Of a DNA stretch of 64,000 nt, positions 36,114-49,289 are shown in pieces (positions within the stretch are counted from its first letter, which is position 1; every line of letters starts with the position of its first letter). Under the pieces are notes generated by a model. The model had not been told where the DNA came from. It did not search any database and saw nothing but the letters and a program-made list of their open reading frames with translations. A program made the position numbers and the translations under genes. The DNA lies in assembly GCF_030272615.1 (NCBI RefSeq), contig NC_081411.1, positions 155,458,971-155,522,970 of the forward strand, given 5' to 3'. Source of the stretch: Cryptomeria japonica (taxonomy: Eukaryota; Streptophyta; Pinopsida; Cupressales; Cupressaceae).

Positions 36114-39100
36114 TAGGCTCTGACTTACTCCTAGAAGTCGCAAAGCTAAACGGAAGTCCTGCAACACTTATTAGCCCTTAAACTCAATTAACAATTATCA
36201 ATTTGCACAACCTACTATTTTGCCATCCTCTTAGAACATTATTCATAAATCCTCTACGAGTGTCATCATTCATTAACAAAATGCATCTAACATCATTCAC
36301 ATCTTAGAATATTCTAGAATTTACACACAACCATGGTAGAGATACGGGACTTTTTCCCTTTTTATTACACCAAATTTAAGCAATTTAAAATATATAGACA
36401 CAGTTATCATACTCATTTATCAAACATGACAAGAAAATATGCTCTCAAGGTCAATTTCTCTCACCAATTCATCTCTTTCACAAAACTTTATTGCATAGAG
36501 CTAGCATCAAATATCAATTTCTACAACCAAGTTAACTTTTCAACGAATAAGAGCAACATAAAAACTCATTTGTTTACACTTTTCAGACATACAAGAACCT
36601 TTCCAATGACTATGCCCCATAACATAGTGACAAGTTAATACCATTTATTCCATGATTGTACATAATATCCATCCACAAGACTGGTTTGCACAACACAAAA
36701 GGCCACATGTGAGCATGTCTAATGCTCAGTCAAAGGTAACATATACGATCCACATCTCTATGCCCGCTCTCAGAATAAATACATGATCAACAAATATCCA
36801 AAATCTCACTCAAGGGCTTGATGGTGCTAGGATACACCATAGCGGCGCTACTTTCCATACAAGTCCCTCATGAATATCCCTTGTTGTGTAAGGTGTTTAG
36901 CCTCCAAGAGATAGTCACCACTCATAGGTAGGTAGTGGATCCTAGCTGTTTCACAGCCTCACATACCTCCATCCTCAAGGTTCCCTGCGTCTACTTCCTC
37001 GTATACACTCATCCAAGACCGTATCCTACGTCCTTGGAGAGGAATTCACATTGCAACACAAGACCAGCATATGAAAACAACAAGGATAAACCGGTTTAGC
37101 CACCAAAGTACAAAAGAATAAAGATAATAATTGTCAATTCCAACAATAAGACAAGAAAATAATTTTCGGATTTGCAACATCAAATCAAGTAAGATCAAGA
37201 TTGCAAGATCATGGCTAAACCAGTCAAGGTCAAAGTAAAATAAATTGCTGGCCCACAAAGAAATAAATAAATAATTAAAAGAAAATCATAATTGCACATT
37301 ACATCACTACGTGACTAGTAGCTAGCCACCAACGAGGAAGGAAGGAACAATCGTCTAGCTATCCTAGTAGCTCATCATGTGGTGTGGCCAAGTCACACAC
37401 CCGCATGGCATGGCAGTGTGCACCTCAGCATCACCCCACATTACGTCGTCACGTGGCATGGCTCTACCCTATACCTAGTGGTAGGCCGCATGGAAATGTC
37501 TACTACATCCCGCATCATGTCTCAGCACGGCATGGCAATACTCCAAGCAGACAAAGCACGCAATGGACGTATCCCGCATGGTAGTGTACCCCGCGGATAA
37601 GGCACGTGCCGGTCACACTCCGAATAGCGATGTTCCTCTCAGGATACTCGCCGTAAGCCAGAGGTATACATGGCTAAGGTCTACCCACAAGTCTACCAAC
37701 ACTAGTCAGTTGGCAACTTATGTAAGAAAAATAACACGCCTCTCATGAAGACAAGGCAACAGATGTTCTAATAGAATCCATCAATATGCTCAAAAACTGT
37801 CATCTATATGCTCAAAATAAAGGATAGGAATCAGGCTGGCACACATGAACCTCGTAAATCGGTTAATCACAAGGGGAAGTATAGAGTGCACCTATGTTAT
37901 AGCTTCATTACAAAACTATATTTTTCCTCAAAATAGGGAAGCTAAAGTCACTTCGTGTCGACATTACTCATACGTTGTTCATACTATTCAAGGAATGGTG
38001 ACTTCTACTACTACCCCTTCACATACTAACTTATCAACAACCCGTGGGTTGGCACTCAGTAAGGAAACAATTAAGCAACATCACATAGATAGGTATGGTT
38101 TCCCATATCCATAAGCAAACATATTCCCCATGGTTCATTACTTCACCATCCCATGGGCACACATAGCAAGTACGGGTTCCTTACAACACACACAGAAAAG
38201 CACCATTACTGGTTTAGTCACATTTACGGGGAGCACTTTACATTATGCTAACATATACTTAAGGGAAGTTTTAATTATGCTTTACACATGAATTACTAAA
38301 CAAAGTTTACTCTAGATCCATGTACTTAAATTTTCAACCAATCAAATTTACACAAGGAAATAACATCATCCTGATATCTTTCTCAATTTCCCCTAAGCAT
38401 TTTCATTCACATCACTAACTATGCAATTTCCCTTTCCAAGATGAAAAACTTTCCCCTTTCAATTAGAAGCCCATAGCAACATACAATTCCATATGCGTTA
38501 TAAGAATTCCTTCTTAAACCACTGTATCCCAATTAGTATTTCAAAACAACAATTCCTATATTTTAGACAAGAGGAGGGAGAGAGTTGGAAAATCAACTAT
38601 TTCCTATGAATACACAAGAATTTTCAAGATCACACCATATGCTCGGATATAAGTCTATCATTTTAGTTGCATGGTTTTCTTTTCGCTATCTTTTAGGAAG
38701 GTGCCAAATCATCCTAACATGACATTCCTAATCATTATTGTTGCACTATAATGTTCTAGTTTTCCGATCAATAATTCAAGACAGCCAAAAAAAATTTTGG
38801 TAATACAAGTCTTCTTTGAGCACAATCACTATTCGTAATACAATACAATAAAATAACACATCAAATTTAACATTGAAATTTCATAATACAACAAGGAGGT
38901 AAATGAAGAGCTATCTACTAATTTTACACATTTAATGCATACAATTCAACAAGTCTTTCATTTATTCTTTCTTAAACACAATAAAGCAATTAACTAAATC
39001 CAAAGCAAGTTAAATGGTGCGTCACTTAATAGGTCCTAAATCACACTAGTTGAATAAGCACATAAAACAATCTTTCGAGGAGCACATTAATACACTCCTG

Positions 39101-39878
39101 AAGCTACTACAACATGTCCTCTTTTGGTATTCCTTTCACAACAAGCAATTTTCACAAAATCAACTATGCGCATTTTAATGCACCTTACTTGAGATGGAAT
39201 TTAATTATATTACTCCTACCAAGCACATGGAGAACCCTTTAATGCAAACATGCCATTTTCTCTTATTAACCAAAAATTAACTCCCAAACCAATTCCCCAT
39301 TCACAATCTAAAACACAAAAACGTTATAAGGCTCACACAAGGTTCAAGAAATATCATCCTTTCTCTTGCAATAAGAAAACTTAAATAAGAGATAACTACA
39401 CATATCCATTCCTTTTAATTTACTAGGGAGAGAGAAGAAGACGAGTCATAATCACTCAATGTACTACATAATAAGCATTAACATTTGCCATACTAGTCTT
39501 TCAAGTGGACAATCATTAAGATAGATCAAAACCACAAACAAGCACATTTCGTACTTCTAGATTCAAGATATTAACAACCATCCCAGATGGGTTAGTCAAA
39601 AGAGTAAAACAAGTCAAGATCGAAGGTACATTCGACTCCCTTTCAAGGTAAGAGAAATCATAGACCAAGACCTCAATAAGTAGACGAAACACCTATAATT
39701 ATTCCCAAAACACCCACATCAATAAGGTGAAAACATGGTGTGAACACACACGTTACACACAAGTAGGGTTTGTTAAATCACACCTTCACATCAAGGTGGA
39801 CAAGCATACAACATAAGTTAGACACACACACACCAACTACGGGCACAAGCAAAACCAGAGATCCCAGTATTGCAACAT

Positions 39879-39892
39879 GGGCTCTGATACCA
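39879..39892 (-). promoter_or_regulatory. E primer-binding site (tRNA-iMet)
   Basis: The minus strand reads TGGTATCAGAGCCC, two bases from the right LTR. Confidence 0.9.
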
Positions 39893-39894
39893 AG

Positions 39895-42051
39895 TGTAAT
39901 GCCCCGCCAGGAAACCCCTAAGGGTTTAAGTTAAAAACACTGAAATAGAGTGTAAATAATTTTTTTTTTATATTAATACTAAGAGTAGTTAATTATAAGT
40001 TACAACATTAAGATAATTTGGGGTTATCTAAAACTTAGAGACCACAGAGGAAGGCTAAACGAACCTAAGGAGTTTCCCAACGCGATTACATAACCTTACA
40101 CCTAACTCAACTTGCGTCAAATGATACATAAATCTAGATGTCTTAATTGTGGGATAATGCTTAAGACATGATTATATATATGTTCAATGATTTGACATCT
40201 TAAAATAGATAGGAAGCGTTCATTTACTTTGGTGGTTAGGAGGCCATTGAGAAGTTATTTATTCAATGCACATTAACACCTAATTAATTTAAGAGGCCTC
40301 CCTTAAGGTTTAATGCGATTTAAATAACGAAGTTCATTCATTCGGTTTTAAGATATTCACCCACATTGATATCTTTCTTGAATATTAAAAGTATGGTTAA
40401 TAAGAAGAATTCATTCATTAAGGATTAAACTCCCATTAATAGAGTGTGGTTCCCTCATTAAGGTTTTGAGCATAACCAAACTAAAGATTTATAGTTCCTT
40501 TATGGAGGATACCACGTGAGTAGCCATAGAATTCATTGAAGTTTTTAAAAAATGCTAATAAATGGCTAAATTCGTTAAGATGAAAATGTATTAGGATACA
40601 TGAGTTCATCCTTTAAATTAAATTACAGATAGCAAGATGATATTCGTTATTACAGGATTAAAATATAAGTTCATAGTGACATTCTTCCATTAGGATTAGA
40701 ATATAACTATCTTATTGCATGTCACTCTTTTTTAGTTAGATGAAGTTAACATGAAGATATACCTTTGCTAAGATTTAGATATAGACAACTATACAAATAC
40801 TTCCCATTTTAGTTCAGTTTTAGCAATCATAAGAGATTCCTTTATTAAGGTTACAATTATGGATAAATAGTTGAGTTAGCCCAATTTCCAAGATAATTTT
40901 GGTAAGGATTATTTGTTAAGATTAAAACTTGCAATAACTAAACAAATTCATCCAATATAGTGAAACATAACTAACATGGCATTACTCATTTACTAAGGTA
41001 AAAAAGTACATATCTATATGAGGTTCATCCTTTAAACTCCATCTTATAATTTATAACATTAATTCTAACTTTGTTTACCATTCACATTCGTTCATTTTAC
41101 ATGCTTAATAACAAGTTAATCCAATGATGTAACCCAACAAGATTCTTTCCACTATTACTACTTTTAATTAACATTATCAAAATACTTTTACATAATCTTA
41201 ATTACAATATTTTATGAACCTGATTACTACATTTGCCAAGATGAATAATTTTATGCACTTTGATTTAAGTTCATTAAATTTCCACCATACACTTATACAA
41301 GATAACAACCATACATGATAACTTGAAGTATGAAATAAAAGAGATAAGGCATCGCATAACACGGATATGATCTCGGAGTTCACCCCTATAGGGCTACATC
41401 TCCGGGTCTGCTCAACTGTAAGACCCCTCTGGCATTAATATCGTTAGGAATACATAATTTATAAGTCTTTTACATCTTTGCCACTTAGATGAAACAACCA
41501 ATATACAACAGATACCTCGGTCGGAAATTACATAATGATCCATTTTGAAGGGGATCCAACTGAACACATCAAGCAATTACAGGCTCTAATGACTGACGAT
41601 TCTCTGACTAGGGACGTGACCGGCTATGAGCAACACAAGTAACCAGACGACAGGGTCCAAACAAACCTATCAAGGCCTTGCCAGTACTTAACACAAGCAA
41701 AAAACATAAATTAAAACTTGCCATATTTTCCATTATCTATTTCTCGTTATCGGGAAGGAAAGTAACTAAACTATTTATTTTACTAAAGAAGATATCATTA
41801 ACTTCCAAACATCCAATCAATACATTATTAAATTTTCTGATGATCCTATTAGCATATCATTTGAGCTTTCAAATTTTCCTATGATGAACTTAAAAATACT
41901 TATACATTTCAGATTTCCATTTCTAAGTTCTCAGAATAATCAGATCGAATCAAAAGGTGTTGTTGACTATCGTAATAATTTTAAAAAGAAATCACCAATT
42001 GTTAAAAACTATTCAGTATATACATATATAAATATATATAAATTTCTTTCA

Positions 42052-42085
<34 letters not shown>

Positions 42086-44331
42086 TCATATTATTTAATA
42101 ACGTTCGAATTTCAAATTTATTATTTATTAACACATATATTAACCTCCACACTAAATATATATTAATAAAAATTAATTATTATTTAAAAACTTTATTTTA
42201 AAAAAAAAACTATAATTAAAACCAAATTATTTATTTTATTATATCGCATTTTTTTTAAAATAAAAATAAAATAATAAAAAAAGAAAACTAAAATAACCAT
42301 TTGGGGGGGGGGTTCCACGTGGACCCCACGTGGCCCCCTTGGTAGCTCACGCTACCATTGGTAGCGCTGCTACCAAATGGTAGCAAGCGGCTGCCATGGG
42401 CAGCGCTGCTACCATTTGGTAGTAGTCCGCTACCATGGTAGCAGATGCTACACCCCGTGGTGGGGGTTTATCCCTGCCACGAGGGTTCTTGCCATTATTT
42501 TATTTTTTTTGTTTTATTTTGTTTATTTTATAATAAAATTTATCTACTGTCAGAAAGTTACACAGCAAAAAAAAAATTACAGTCTCCCAGAGACTTTAAA
42601 ATTTCATTTTCCAGCAACATGGTTTTCTCATAATTAATTTTTTTTTTATTCTTCCTTTTTTTAAAATCAAACACCATCATGGCCAGGGAGATTGATTTAC
42701 ACAAATCAATAACAAACCAAAACCCCATAAAAGTAAAACAGTAATAAACTAAAAACCCCCAAATTTCCTTTCATTCACAGTCACTAATATATTTTTTTTC
42801 CAGCATGTTTTAAAACAGCAGTATGAGAAATTTTATTGCAAGAACATGATTTTATAAATACCCAAAACAAACTTCCAGATGGATTTATTCAAAACCCGTA
42901 AACCTTTTAAACATTCATGATCCAAAAACAACCAATATGAATTTTTTTTTTTTTAAAAACAAATAGAATTTCATGAGGAAGATACAAACACATTTTTTTT
43001 TTGATTCACAATGAAATAAGGAATAAACAAGAAACCTACCTCCTTTAGCTTTCCTGGCAAGAAATTTGAAGAAGAGCCCACCTGTAGATCAATCCATGCT
43101 TCCAAAATCTTTCCATCTTCCTTCCCCAAAACCCCTTTTTTTTTTTCCAAAAAAAACATCCCCAAAAAGAAAGAACCCCCAAAAACATTTCCAAACTAGG
43201 TTAAATGAGAAACCCTATTTTTGCCCTAATTTTCAATTTCGAATTTAGGCATTTTTTTTTTTTTTGAAAATAAAAGAACATGAAAATGGAAACCATTATT
43301 TTCCACTGCTCAATAAATCTAACTTGTTTTATTCTAATTAGAATTAACATGCTTCTATTTCTTATTTAATTCTAATTTTAATCTCTCAATCTCAATTTAG
43401 GCCTACATTTATATTTTGAACTGTTAGCTAGGGTGAGATATTTAAATTAATTTAAATCTCAAAAATCAATCCTTTATACTATATCAATTTGTAAGTAAAA
43501 AGAATAATTTCCTTTCTAAAATGCATAACTCATTAAATTCGTTGTTATTAAAATTAACTATTAAATTAACTCGCTACAACATAATAAAGCGACCTTTTTA
43601 AATGAATGACTAATCTAATGCAAGAGTCTTATTTATTCTAATTCTCAACTACAAATGCGTAAATGAGCACGCTAATCCAAGTTTAATACCTTAAGCTTGC
43701 CACATTAATAATTAAAGCAATCTCTTTAAATTAACGATTAATCTTATAAAGGAAACTACCTATTTAAATTTCTATATCACTAATGTGTATGTCTACTCAT
43801 TAAATTGAATTTAATACTTAGGATAACAAACTCCACTTACCTTGCACAAGGCATGCAAATCAAGGAAGTCCACCAAATCATATGACACGCAACCCAATGC
43901 AAGGAAAGCCCCACGAATCCACACACAATGCTCACCTAACCATGGCTAAGGCAAGATGAAAGTTTAATGACCCCCAAATCCGAATTCTAAGGATGGAGGA
44001 GGTTTACTCAAACCTGCGAATCCCAAAGAAGATGAACCTCGCCCTAGGTGGTGTTGTACCTGCAATCTCCTGCACCCATGAATTCATGCAAGCATACATA
44101 TACATATACATATTCAATGAAGGCGTTAGCTCGAGATTTATCACAAGAGTTAGGAAACAATTACATATACACAAGAATCGATGCAAAAGTACAATAATAG
44201 GTATGCATGATTATTTATATTATCTAAACTACACATTGCATCATGGCTAACCTTCCATTCAAGAATGCCACATAGGAAGTCAATCAAGGTCAAACGGGTT
44301 TTACAAGTCTGACTAGAGTATGGGCATTACA
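39895..44331 (-). repeat. E right LTR (5' LTR in element orientation)
   Basis: 4,437-bp copy of 31667-36102. By eye about ten differences occur in the first 400 bases. Length differences are mostly in simple repeats: 10 rather than 15 G at 42303-42312, a longer TA run near 42056, and two fewer ATACAT units near 44098. Confidence 0.93.
42301..42497. promoter_or_regulatory. GC-rich hairpin island, second copy
   Basis: Same CACGTG pair and GGTAGC/GCTACC hairpin as 34061-34260; the main hairpin is at 42375-42417. Both arms are kept in both LTRs apart from one base (ttggtagtag). Confidence 0.6.
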
Positions 44332-44336
44332 AAGAG

Positions 44337-45121
44337 CTTCGCTTATCGAGATAGTAGTTTTGGGTGTGTGTCGATGACCCGATGAGACCACCTTAGGTTA
44401 TCGAAGATCGAGATAACAATGTTGATCAGGTATCATCGGGCGATCGGCTCTACCAGTTGAACGCTATGGTAATGACCCCATGGAGTCACCTTCGGTGATC
44501 GTCTCTACCAGTTGAATGCTATACTGATGGCCGATGGAGCAGAGACCGACTATAAATGTGAGATCAAACCGAAATCCAAAAAGGTGAACACTCAGACACT
44601 AAGGATGAGACTGTCAGTGTATATGAATACAAACTGATCGTACTCCTTGATGCATGTGGGATAATTGGTTTTCCACGATTGCAGACCGACAGAGACAGTT
44701 CAACTTCCCAACCGTCTCGTGCAGGTGTAACGGTCAACCAGTTTGGTATTAGAAGCCAAATGTGACCTGAATTTAAGGTTACGAGTGATGATAGCTATTG
44801 AGTGATCTAAAATTGAGGAGTGATCTGAGTATTGTATGTTACATCTGGAATGATTTATTGACAAAGTTAAAGGAAGTCTATAGATTGAACTTTATTGTAT
44901 TTTTACATACTGATAATAAAGTTAATTTCTGTTGGTGGTGGGTTTTTCTCCCAAAAGGTTTTTCCCACATTAACTCTGTGTGTTCTATCTCTGTGTTGTT
45001 TAATTATGTATGCTCATGCTTATGCCATATTCTCTAAAAGTTGTAAATTTGTAAACACTAGTCTATTTTCCCCTACAAATTGACATTAGGGAAGCGAATT
45101 TCCACACTTGCTTTCCTTTCA
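44337..45121 (+). repeat. Copia-D 5' LTR, second piece
   Basis: Continues the LTR after E from cttcgcttatcgag to ctttcctttca, matching 49662-50462. Holds further degenerate copies of the cgatgacccgatgaga theme and gggcgatcggctctacc. Confidence 0.9.
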
Positions 45122-45123
45122 AG

Positions 45124-45135
45124 TGGTATCAGAGC
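45124..45135 (+). promoter_or_regulatory. Copia-D primer-binding site (tRNA-iMet)
   Basis: tggtatcagagc, two bases after the 5' LTR. Confidence 0.88.
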
Positions 45136-45239
45136 TTGGCCCGTTTTGTTATCCTTGTTGGGTAGGGTTGGTTTTTTGTGTCAATTATGTTTCAGTGGGA
45201 GCCTTGCAAAGTGTCTACTTGTTTGTTTTACAGGTTAAG

Positions 45240-48200
45240 ATGTTGAGCACCTCAAGGTGCATAGACATGGAGAAGTTTAATGGTTCTAGTTTTGAACTAT
45301 GGAAAATCAAGATGGAAGACTTCCTGGTCGACCAAGATCTTTGGATTGCTATGACTGCACAAAAACCTAAAGGCATGAAGCAAGAAGATTGGGATTTAGC
45401 CAACCGGAAGGCAAGGGGTCTAATCAGGCTATGTCTTGCTGATTTTGTTCTATTAAATGTCCATGAGGAGAAGACTGCACATCTTCTCTAGAATAAGTTG
45501 GGAGATATTTATCAAGGCAAATCCTTGGTGAATAAGCTTTTTTTTAGGAAGAATTTTTACTCTCTTAAGATGGATGCAGGAACACCATTGGCAGACCACT
45601 TGAATGCATTCAACATGGTTCTTGCATAGTTAACTTCTATTGGTGTGGCCATTCAGGAAGAAGAACATTGCATGTTGTTGTGTTTATTGCCTGATGCTTG
45701 GGATCACTTAGTGATGGCTATCGATAGTACTACGACCCAATTCAAGATGGATATTGTGGTTAATACTCTTTTGTCAGAAGAAATGAGAAAGAAGTCTTCT
45801 GAGATGACAAAATATGCACTCTATGTTCAAGGCAAACCGAAGGACAAAGACAAGAAGAAAGGAAAGAAGTCCAAGTCTCAAGAGAGATTTAAATCTCCAG
45901 GCAAGAAGTCAAAGGTGAAGTGCTGGAACTGTGGGCAGAAAGGAATATCTGAAAGGATTGCAAGGAGGAGAAGAAGAAGAAGAAGTATTCTGACACTGAA
46001 TCTTCTCCAAGTGATGCAGATGCATTTGTAGTAGCCTTGGCAATACCTACCTTAGATGACACCTGGTTAGTAGATTCTAGCGCATCTTTTCACATGACCT
46101 CCCATAGGGAGTGGTTCTCGAAGTATGAATTGTATGCTGGTGGAAAGGTATATTTGGCTAGTGATTCTAAGTTGGAGATTGTAGGGAGAGGTAGAATTAA
46201 AATTTAATTCCTAGATGGTAGAATGAAGGGGATAAATGGAGTTCTTCATATACTAGGTTTGGCAAGAAACCTTCACTCTGTAAGTAAACTTAATGATGTT
46301 GGAGTACAAGTTACATTTGTATCTAGCGGTTGCAAGATGACTAGGGGTTCCATTGTATTGGCACAGGGTGACCACATTGGTACACTGTATAAGTTAAATG
46401 TTGAACCTATATGTTGTAATGTAACTTCTGAAAAGTCTGTTAAGACAACTGTAAGGATGCATAATGCTAATTCATTGGAAGCTAAACTTCCTACTGAGAA
46501 AACAATGCTCTGGCATAATAGGTTAGGCCACATAGGTGAAAAAGGTCTAAAAGCCTTGAAGAATAAGAATCTGGTTGAAGGTCTGGATGATTGTAGTTTT
46601 GAGTTCGATTTCTGTGAACACTGCATATATGGAAAACATAACTGTGTTCACTTTTATTCCAGTTCTCATAAATCTCTAGACATTTTGGATTATGTTCACT
46701 CTGATGTGTTTGGTCCAGTGGATGTTCCTTCTCTGTTTAAGTCTAAGTACTATGTATCTTTTGTAGATGATTATTCAAGAAGGGCATTTGTGTATTTTCT
46801 TAAAAGTAAATCAGAAGTGTTCAGTCGGTTTAAGGAATTTAAGAACCTTGTTGAAAATTAGACTGGGAGAAGGATTAAATGTTTAAGAACAGACAATGGT
46901 GGTGAATATTATAGTGCAGATTTTGACAAGTACTATGTTGATCATGGAATTAAGAGACATAAGACCATACCTTACACTCCACAAAAAAATGGAGTTGCTG
47001 AAAGGTTGAATCGGTCTCTAATGGAGAAAGCAAGAAGCATGTTGAGTAGAGCTGGGCTGGAACAAAAATTTTGGGCTAAAGCAGTTACTACAATGTGTTA
47101 CTTTCTGAATCGTTCTCCTACTTCAGCATTGGTTGATAAAACACCTATGGAAGCATGGTCTGGTAAGAAACCTTCTCTAAGGCACCTTCATGTTTTTGGT
47201 GCAGAGGCATATGCTCATGTGCCTGATGTGAATAGATCTAAGTTGGATAACAAAGAGGTGAAATGTATCTTCATTGGCTATGGAGTTGGTGTGAAAGGCT
47301 ACAAACTTTGGAATCTAGTGACTGGTAAGGTTGTGTATAGCAGAAGTGTGATTTTTCATGAGTTGAAGCCTATGTCACTAGATCATAATATAGAAAAGAG
47401 AGGAGAAGCTGAGGTTGAAATTCCTCTAGCCAAAGAAGAATCTCCAGAGATACCTGAAGATGAGGAGAGTTCAAGCAATTCAAGTAGTTCTGAAGAAGAA
47501 CACGATGATGAGCCTCCTGTGGAACCTCAAGAAGCATCAACACCAGAGTTGAGAAGATCTACTCAAGAGAGGCAGCAACCTAATAGGTATACACCTAATA
47601 AGTACAGTCACTCTATGTTGAATGTTAATTGTGCTTATGCTTTACTTGCAGATACTGATGAGCCTAGGACTGTCAAAGAAGCAATTGAAATGCCTAATTC
47701 ACATTCCTAGTTGGAAGCCATGAATGATGAAATGTCATCATTGGATAAAAATGGAACTTGGGATTCTGTGCCATTGCCTAAAGGCAGAAAGCCTATAGGC
47801 TACAAGTGGGTGTTCAAAAATAAGTATGGTCCAGATGGCAGCATTGACAAGTACAAAGCAAGACTTGTTGCAAAGGGGTATTAGCAAAAAGAAGGTATTG
47901 ATATGGGGGAATCATCTCTCCTGTAGCTAAGTTGGCATCTATTAGATTTCTCTTGTCACTTGCAGCAGCATATGATTGGGAGATTGAGCAAATGGATGTG
48001 AAGACAACATTTCTTCATGGTGATCTTGAAGAAGAAATTTATATGTCCCAACCTGAGCACTTTGTGGAAAAAGGGAAAGAACATCTAGTATGCAAACTCA
48101 AGAAGTCTCTTTATGGTTTGAAACAGTCTCCCAAAATGTGGTATCAAAAGTACGATACATTTGTTTTGTCCTTGGGATTTGTGAGATCAAAGGTTGATCA

Positions 48201-49238
48201 TTGTGTTTACTACAAAACTAATGGTGATAGGATTCTTATCATAGCTTTGTATGTAGATGATATGTTGTTCATAGGAAACACAAAAGGTATGATCTCAGAT
48301 TTAAAATCTTAGTTTTCTATGAAATTGAAATGAAGGACTTAGGACCAGAAAATTACATTCTGGGAATGGAGATCAAAAGGGATAGATCTAAGAGGAAACT
48401 TTGGCTCAGCCAGAGAAAGTATGTAACCAATGTTCTTGACATGTTTCATATGTCTAACTGTAAAGCACAGGTTATTCCCATCTTGCAGGGAACTAAGTTT
48501 TCTATGCTTGATAGTCCAAAATCTCCAAAAGAGATTGAAGACATGAAATGTGTACCTTATGCAAGTGCTATAGGCAATCTGATGTATGCTATGGTTTGTA
48601 CAAGACCAGACATTTCCCAACTAGTGGGAGTACTTAGCAGGCTTATGTTGAATCCAGGGAAACTGCACTGGGATGTTGTAAAGAGAGTGTTTAGATAATT
48701 CAAGGGTACTTTAGACTTTGCATTGTGTTATTATGGTAATCTAAAGGATTCAAAGAGAACTCTTAGCATTTATGGTTATACGGATTCTGATTGGGCAGGA
48801 GGTGTTGACAGCAAGAGATCCACTAGTGGATATGTTTTTGTCCTGAATTGTGGAGCAATTAGTTGGATGAGCAAGCAACAAGTTGTAGTCGCTTTGTCCA
48901 CTACAGAGGCAGAATACATGGCAGCCACACATACTTGTAAAGAAGCAGTCTAGCTTAGGTGTTTGAGTTCAGATATTGGTTTTGATGCAGGGCAAGTTGA
49001 AATTTGGAGTGACAGTCAGAGTGCCATATGTTTGGCAAAGAACCCTACTTTCCATGCCAGATCGAAACATGTTGATGTTCAGTATCACTTCATTCGTGAC
49101 ATGGTGGAAGATGGAAAAGTTTATCTTAACAAGGTAGACACTCTGGAAAATGTTGCAAATGCCTTGATGAAACTGGTGAGCATGCACAAGTTTAGGTGGT
49201 GTTTAAATTATATGGGTCTTAATACCCATGTTTCTTAG
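45240..49238 (+). pseudogene. Copia-D gag-pol, decayed
   Basis: Same domain order as Copia-1. Gag (MEKFNGSSFELWKIKMEDF), zinc knuckle CWNCGQKG followed by a frameshift that destroys it (about 45930-45960), protease with LVDSSASFHMTS (DSG changed to DSS at 46073-46081), pre-integrase WHNRLGHIGEKG, integrase (RTDNGGEYY, NGVAERLNRSL), RT (SLYGLKQSPKMWYQ, YVDD at 48250-48261) and RNase H (YTDSDWAGGVDSKRS to ARSKHVDVQYHF). Stops occur at 45489, 45627, 46859, 47708, 47881, 48310 and 48951 (all TAG), plus TAA near 46205 and 48696. A further shift lies near 47905. Start ATG at 45240, upstream of the conserved gag. Confidence 0.92.
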
Positions 49239-49289
49239 TAATGTTTGAAATGGTAATCGGTCCAGTGAATTCTTTGTCAAGTGGTTGTT

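Larger units (their letters stand above)
36103..39894 (-). other. E internal region, non-coding
   Basis: 3.8 kb without any recognisable gag or pol sequence on either strand; the longest frames are about 100 codons and AT-driven. A segment at 37380-37640 is GC-richer with repeated catggca words. Its length and emptiness fit a LARD interior, whose role would be an RNA template or packaging signal. Confidence 0.7.
31667..44331 (-). mobile_element. E: LARD-like non-coding LTR element with 4.4-kb LTRs
   Basis: Exact TSD aagag at 31662-31666 and 44332-44336. LTRs are 31667-36102 (4,436 bp) and 39895-44331 (4,437 bp); each begins TGTAATGCCC and ends GGGCATTACA, a perfect 10-bp inverted repeat. The primer site, complementary to initiator-Met tRNA, lies next to the right LTR on the minus strand and the purine tract next to the left LTR. 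So the element points left. The 3.8-kb internal region has no frame longer than about 110 codons and no gag or pol motif. LTRs of ~4.5 kb around ~3.5 kb of non-coding DNA is the published plan of LARDs (large retrotransposon derivatives) in barley. LTR differences run at about 2%, so E is the youngest layer. Confidence 0.93.

Noticed and set aside
31667-44331. Large tandem or segmental duplication (two 4.4-kb copies)
   Set aside because: The copies end in TG...CA inverted repeats, are flanked by a TSD and enclose a primer site and polypurine tract, so they are LTRs of one element.
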